NCBI RefSeq assembly: GCF_009755665.1
Contig: NZ_CP046622.1
Coordinates: forward strand, 124,001-188,000
Source of the DNA: Variovorax paradoxus
GTDB taxonomy: Bacteria; Pseudomonadota; Gammaproteobacteria; Burkholderiales; Burkholderiaceae_C
DNA length: 64,000 nucleotides
Reading direction: 5' to 3'
Part shown: positions 60,246 to 64,000 of the stretch, one piece after another
How positions within the stretch are numbered: the stretch's first letter is position 1
How the letters are laid out: every line of letters begins with the position of its first letter
Notes under the pieces: model-generated
What the model was told of the DNA's origin: nothing
Databases searched by the model: none
What the model saw: the letters and a program-made list of their open reading frames with translations, nothing else
Program-made: the position numbers and the translations under genes

Positions 60246-61019
60246 TTATTTTTCAGCGAAGGCGCGCTCGACCACGAAGTCGCCCGGCGTACTCGTGTTG
60301 CCTTCCTTGAAGCCGCGTGCCTCGAGGATGTGCTTCAGGTCCACCAGCAGGCCGGGGCTGCCGCACAGCATCACGCGGTCTTCCTCGGGGTTGATGGGGG
60401 GCAGGCCGAGGTCGTCGGTGAGCTTGTTGCTCGAAATCAGGTCGGTGATGCGGCCCTGGTTGCGGAACTCCTCGCGCGTGACCGTGGGGTAGTAGAGCAG
60501 CTGCTTCTCGACCATTTCGCCGAGGAACTCGTGCTTGGGCAGGTGGTCCGTCACGAGGTCGTGATAGGCCAGCTCGTCGACCTGGCGCACGCCGTGCACC
60601 AGGATGACCTGCTCGAACTTCTCGTAGGTGTCCGGGTCGCGGATGATGCTCATGAACGGTGCGAGGCCCGTGCCCGTGCCGAACAGGTACAGGCGCTTGC
60701 CCGGCAGCGTGTAGTCGATGAGCAGCGTGCCGGTGGGCTTGCGGCCCACGATGATGGTGTCGCCCACCTGGATGTGCTGCAGCTTCGAGGTGAGCGGGCC
60801 TTCTTCCACCTTGATGCTCAGGAACTCGAGATGCTCCTCGTAGTTCGGGCTCACGATGCTGTACGCGCGCAGCAGGGGCTTGTTGTTCACCTTCAGGCCG
60901 ATCATCGTGAAATGGCCGTTCGAAAAACGCAGCGCCGGGTCGCGCGTGGTGGTGAAGGTGAACAGGCGGTCGGTCCAGTGGTGGACGCTCAGGACGCGTT
61001 CTTCGCTGAATGCACTCAT
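60246..61019 (-). CDS. fpr: Ferredoxin-NADP reductase
   Basis: 257 residues from the ATG at 61019, exactly the size of bacterial Fpr. The FAD motif LLRAYSIVSPNYE (R-x-Y-S) and LEFLSIKVEEGPLTSKLQ are present. The NADP domain has LFGTGTGLAPFMSII, VILVHGVR and VMLCGSPGLLVDLK, ending VVERAFAEK, where an aromatic end residue is replaced by Glu-Lys. It passes electrons between NADPH and ferredoxin or flavodoxin. Here it leads the regulator-enamidase operon and faces the reductase gene, so it may provide reduced ferredoxin for ring reduction (inference). Confidence 0.92.
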   Translation of the reverse strand: MSAFSEERVLSVHHWTDRLFTFTTTRDPALRFSNGHFTMIGLKVNNKPLLRAYSIVSPNYEEHLEFLSIKVEEGPLTSKLQHIQVGDTIIVGRKPTGTLLIDYTLPGKRLYLFGTGTGLAPFMSIIRDPDTYEKFEQVILVHGVRQVDELAYHDLVTDHLPKHEFLGEMVEKQLLYYPTVTREEFRNQGRITDLISSNKLTDDLGLPPINPEEDRVMLCGSPGLLVDLKHILEARGFKEGNTSTPGDFVVERAFAEK

Positions 61020-61183
61020 ACGGAACTCAAGAGTTGGTTGGTAACTGAGGAAGCTGGCTGAGCCGAAATGCACGCCTTTGGGGCGCTAGCCGTCGGCCGG
61101 CTGCGAACCCTCCATTGTCGTTGGTCGGAAAAACCCCGATGAACACCGCGAGAAAACACCATTGCAAGCATCGGGCCTGTTTG

Positions 61184-61204
61184 CTACATTGACCGCGAAT
61201 GTAG
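61184..61204. promoter_or_regulatory. Palindrome 1 in the fpr/hnr divergent promoter
   Basis: CTACATT (61184-61190) and AATGTAG (61198-61204) are perfect 7 bp arms around GACCGCG. It shares the CTACA half-site with palindrome 2, centred 35 bp away. Both lie between the divergent starts, where the cluster's TetR protein would be expected to bind. Confidence 0.55.
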
Positions 61205-61220
61205 TGAACGCAACATGAAA

Positions 61221-61238
61221 GTGTAGGGAATGCTACAC
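61221..61238. promoter_or_regulatory. Palindrome 2 in the fpr/hnr divergent promoter
   Basis: GTGTAG (61221-61226) and CTACAC (61233-61238) are perfect arms around GGAATG. An ATG falls inside the spacer at 61230, which argues that this codon is not the true start of the reductase gene and that the ATG at 61335 is. Confidence 0.55.
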
Positions 61239-61334
61239 AAACGGCAGACCGGGCACAAGCGGGCAGACGGCACGTTTGTTGCAAACCCCGCCACACCGGA
61301 TTGCCCCATACACACTGCCCACGAGATCGCCCCG

Positions 61335-62960
61335 ATGACCGAACACACCAAGACAGACGGAATGCCCGGCATGGACATGCCGGTGGTCGCAGAAGCCGGC
61401 AGCAGCGCCTTCGGCAAGGCGCGGCCGCGCAACGAGCGCATGAGCACCGCCAAGGTCGAGTGCAATGCCTGCCCCGTGCTGTGCCAGATTTCCGACGGCC
61501 GCACGGGCGCCTGCGACCGCTACGCCAACCGCGAAGGCGTGCTGGTGCGCGTCGATCCCGTGGTGCTGCTGCGCCGCGAGATTGCGAGCGAAGCCCCCGT
61601 GCTGGTGCCTTTCGACCGGCCTGCCGCCGAAAAGGCCGACGCGGCCGAGACAGCCGCTCCCGACTGGAACGGCGACCTGCTGCACGCCGACGAAGTCTTC
61701 GTTACCGGCGTGGGTTCTTCCACCACCTACCCGGACTACAAGCCCGCCCCCTTCATCGTGGCCTCGAAAGCCCAGGGCGTCGACATGGTCACCGTCGTTA
61801 CCGAGGGCATCTTCAGCTACTGCAGCTTCAAGGTGAAGATCGACACCGACCGCTTCCTCGGCTCCGAGCAGGCCAACGTGCGCTACCGCGGCGAGGTGGT
61901 CGGCCACGTCACCACGGCCGAATACGGATCGCAGATGCTCTCGCTCGGCGGCGTGCACCATCTCACCGGCGGCAGCAAGAAGGAAGGCCGCATGACGGCC
62001 GAGCTGATGCAGCTGCTGGGCAACAAGAAGGCGGTGGAGTGCACCATCGACGGCGGCTCCACGCTCGTCATCCAGGCCGGCAAGGCGCCCATCGTCAACG
62101 GCGTGGAAGAGCAACGCATGCGTGTGGGCTGCGGCTCGGCGGCAGTCGGCATCTTCGCGCGCCAATTCGCGGGCGTGGCCGACGAGGTGGTGGTGGTCGA
62201 CGACCACATCACCGGCGTGCTGACCGAGCACCAGGCGGGGCGCTGCCTCGACATGGCGCCTTCGGGCATCCAGATGCTGGGGCGCAAGTCCACGCCGGGG
62301 CGCTACTTCCAGGTGGCGAACCCGGGCAACGGCTGGGGCGGCACCGACATTGCCGATCCGCTCTCGATCATCGAAGGCTGGGAAGAGGGCGTTGCGCGCC
62401 CGGGCCTGCGCCTTTTGATGACATCGACCACCGGCGAGCACGCGCAGTGGTATGTGCTCGACGACGCGCTGAAGCCCGTCGAGCAGGAAATGCCCGCCGA
62501 AGTGAAGCGCATCGTCGAGCGCATCGGCGAGAACTGCGAACCGTCTCTATGCACGGTGCTGTTCCTCGGCGGTGCGGGTGGCAGCTTGCGTGCAGGCGTC
62601 ACTGAAAACCCGGTGCTGCTCACGCGCGCCATCAAGCGCGCGCTCGTCAACGTGACCTGCGGCGGCGCGCCGGCCTATGTGTGGCCCGGCGGCGGCATCA
62701 CGGTCATGGCCGACGTCATGCGCATGCCCGACAACAGCTTTGGCACCGTGCCTACGCCCGCCATCGTGGCGCCCATCGAGTTCAGCATGCGGCAGAGCGA
62801 CTACCAAGCGCTCGGCGGCCACATGGAGCACATCTTCTCGCTCGAACAGGCGCTCGCGCGCGGCGCGTGGCAGGAAGACGGCGCACCGCTGGCGCGGCAG
62901 TGGGTCGTGATGGACGACGCCAATCCATGGCCGCTCGGCCATGCTCCGATGCTGGGCTGA
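61335..62960 (+). CDS. 6-hydroxynicotinate reductase-like iron-sulfur protein
   Basis: 541 residues from the ATG at 61335; an in-frame ATG at 61230 sits inside an operator palindrome. Near the N-terminus Cys43, Cys46, Cys50 and Cys60 (VECNACPVLCQISDGRTGAC) make a likely Fe-S cluster. The rest has VFVTGVGSSTTYPDYKPAPFIVASKAQGVDMVTVVTEGIFSYCSFKVKIDTDRFLG and many Gly-rich turns. I recognise it as the 6-hydroxynicotinate reductase family, which reduces 6-hydroxynicotinate to the tetrahydro form with ferredoxin electrons. The divergent Fpr and enamidase genes fit. The next gene begins 3 bp after its stop. Confidence 0.85.
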   Translation: MTEHTKTDGMPGMDMPVVAEAGSSAFGKARPRNERMSTAKVECNACPVLCQISDGRTGACDRYANREGVLVRVDPVVLLRREIASEAPVLVPFDRPAAEKADAAETAAPDWNGDLLHADEVFVTGVGSSTTYPDYKPAPFIVASKAQGVDMVTVVTEGIFSYCSFKVKIDTDRFLGSEQANVRYRGEVVGHVTTAEYGSQMLSLGGVHHLTGGSKKEGRMTAELMQLLGNKKAVECTIDGGSTLVIQAGKAPIVNGVEEQRMRVGCGSAAVGIFARQFAGVADEVVVVDDHITGVLTEHQAGRCLDMAPSGIQMLGRKSTPGRYFQVANPGNGWGGTDIADPLSIIEGWEEGVARPGLRLLMTSTTGEHAQWYVLDDALKPVEQEMPAEVKRIVERIGENCEPSLCTVLFLGGAGGSLRAGVTENPVLLTRAIKRALVNVTCGGAPAYVWPGGGITVMADVMRMPDNSFGTVPTPAIVAPIEFSMRQSDYQALGGHMEHIFSLEQALARGAWQEDGAPLARQWVVMDDANPWPLGHAPMLG

Positions 62961-62963
62961 ACT

Positions 62964-63866
62964 ATGACCGCCCAACGCAGCGCGCTCGACAAGAGCCGCT
63001 GGCACTTCAACCATGGCCCGATCGACATCGTGGCCGAGGCGCATGGCGACCCCTACGCCGTCGCGGCCGCGCACGACGCGGCCTGGGCGCGCTTCGTTCA
63101 CGTGCTCGACGAACTCGTGCACGAGCTGCCGCTCTTGCGCCTGCCCGCAAGCGACAACATGCGCCCGCGCGGCGTGGTTGCCAGGCGCATGTGGAATGCG
63201 TGCGCCGCGTTCTCGCCGATGTTCGTCACGCCCATGGCGGCGGTGGCCGGCTCCGTTGCACAGGAACTCATTGCGTTCTACGACCGCCCGGGCGTCGAGC
63301 GCGCATGGATCAACAACGGCGGCGACATCGCGCTTCATCTCGCGCCTGGCCAGTCGGCGCGCGTGGGCGTTTATGCCGACCTGGCGCGCTTCGACTGGCG
63401 GGACACCAGCATCCTCACCACCGACGGCCAGTTCGAAATCAAGGCCGAGCAGCCGGTGCGCGGCGTGGCCACCAGCGGGTGGCGTGGCCGCAGTTTCTCG
63501 CTGGGCATTGCCGACAGCGTGACGGTGCTTGCCGCCACGGCGGCACAAGCCGATGCGGCCGCTACCGTGATTGCCAATGCCGTCGACGTGGACGATGCGG
63601 CCATCCAACGGCGCCCCGCGAACGAATGCAAGGACGATAGCGACCTGGGCGACATCCGGGTCACGGTCGATGTGCCGCCGCTGGCGCCTTCGCAGGTTAA
63701 AAGCGCTCTCGATACGGGGGTTGTCTGCGCCAAGGTGCTGCAAAAAGGCGGGCTCGTCTGGGCCGTTCTGCTCGTTTGCCAGGGGCAGTGGCGACTTGTC
63801 GAACCCTTATGCTCGAAGGCGCTGCCGGCGGCGGCCTCCGTGGCAGTTGGTTCAGTATTTGCTTAA
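62964..63866 (+). CDS. UPF0280 family protein
   Basis: 300 residues beginning KSRWHFNHGPIDIVAEAHGDPYAVAAAHDAAWARF, then RMWNACAAFSPMFVTPMAAVAGSVAQELIAFYD and RAWINNGGDIALHLAPGQSARVGVY. This is the UPF0280 pattern, a family with an ApbE-like fold (ApbE attaches flavin covalently to proteins). AWINNGGDIALHL mirrors the NxGGDI segment of ApbE. It is coupled to the reductase by a 3 bp gap, so a role in its flavin or cofactor handling is reasonable but unproved. Confidence 0.85.
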   Translation: MTAQRSALDKSRWHFNHGPIDIVAEAHGDPYAVAAAHDAAWARFVHVLDELVHELPLLRLPASDNMRPRGVVARRMWNACAAFSPMFVTPMAAVAGSVAQELIAFYDRPGVERAWINNGGDIALHLAPGQSARVGVYADLARFDWRDTSILTTDGQFEIKAEQPVRGVATSGWRGRSFSLGIADSVTVLAATAAQADAAATVIANAVDVDDAAIQRRPANECKDDSDLGDIRVTVDVPPLAPSQVKSALDTGVVCAKVLQKGGLVWAVLLVCQGQWRLVEPLCSKALPAAASVAVGSVFA

Positions 63867-63886
63867 CGAAAAGCAAGGTTCCTTTC

Positions 63887-64000
63887 ATGATCGATATACG
63901 CCGCGTCTTCACCCATGTCGAGCACATCCACCACGAGTTCGGCCCGCGCGCCGACACCCCGTTGGTGCGCGGTGCCATCGGCGCGGTGCTGACCAACCCT
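63887..64000 (+). CDS. DUF1185 (amino acid synthesis family) protein, N-terminal part
   Basis: Only 38 residues lie in the window (MIDIRRVFTHVEHIHHEFG, then ADTPLVRGAIGAVLTNP), and the gene runs off the right edge. The opening matches the DUF1185 family, annotated vaguely as amino acid synthesis proteins. These are often found beside UPF0280 and amidohydrolase genes. AAGGTT precedes the ATG. It would be the third gene of the reductase operon; its role is unknown. Confidence 0.7.
   Translation, partial: MIDIRRVFTHVEHIHHEFGPRADTPLVRGAIGAVLTNP

Overview
The window is GC-rich, gene-dense chromosomal DNA. It most likely comes from a Variovorax-like member of the Comamonadaceae (Betaproteobacteria). 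The reasons are the strong G/C third-position bias, many 1-8 bp stop/start overlaps, a TctC/Bug-type binding protein, GTP-type PEP carboxykinase, a split metH behind an S-adenosylhomocysteine riboswitch, a PACE efflux gene beside a LysR regulator, and a ~100 bp intergenic repeat that I associate with this family. I see no tRNA, rRNA, insertion sequence, integrase, phage or CRISPR feature. Taxonomy is inferred from gene content only.

Layout, left to right. 1-11.1 kb: mixed metabolic genes. These are the end of a CoA transferase, a VOC protein, a lipoprotein, a CopD-like membrane protein, a PEP mutase/isocitrate lyase-family enzyme, a uracil-DNA glycosylase-like protein, a DUF1127/LysR pair, aliphatic amidase (amiE), glutaminase, an EamA exporter and a flavin reductase. 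11.4-18.1 kb: a compact catabolic operon (Bug protein, SDR, a 985-residue chimeric acyl-CoA ligase, thiolase) closed by a TetR gene. 18.2-34.8 kb: housekeeping and hypothetical genes, including a SpmA/SpmB-like membrane protein, a phospholipase D lipoprotein, a phosphoesterase, a LysR gene flanked by two small genes with matching promoter palindromes, PEP carboxykinase, a 50-residue membrane protein, threonine ammonia-lyase, a double AAA+ ATPase, a frameshifted S41 peptidase lipoprotein, a nucleoside hydrolase lipoprotein behind a PurR/LacI-like operator, and RecQ.

34.8-48.6 kb: a complete histidine-utilisation (hut) region. It holds an NMT1/SsuA-type ABC transporter, hutC, hutH, hutU, an IclR regulator, a polar amino acid uptake pair without its ATPase, hutD, hutI, hutF and hutG. 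Histidine would go to glutamate by the formimidoylglutamate deiminase plus formylglutamate deformylase branch. HutC-type operators lie before the ABC transporter and immediately before hutH.

48.6-58.2 kb: methionine synthase is split into two genes 2.6 kb apart, the second behind an SAH riboswitch. An SH3 protein and a LysR/PACE efflux pair sit between them. A three-gene membrane glycosylation operon (GT-C-like, GT2, GtrA) follows.

58.3-64 kb (continuing past the right edge): enamidase, TetR and ferredoxin-NADP reductase on one strand, diverging from a 6-hydroxynicotinate reductase-like Fe-S protein, a UPF0280 protein and a DUF1185 protein. Enamidase and 6-hydroxynicotinate reductase are the signature ring-reducing and ring-opening enzymes of nicotinate fermentation in Eubacterium barkeri. 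Finding both beside a dedicated reductase and regulator in this kind of organism makes this the best candidate for an under-described system in the window.
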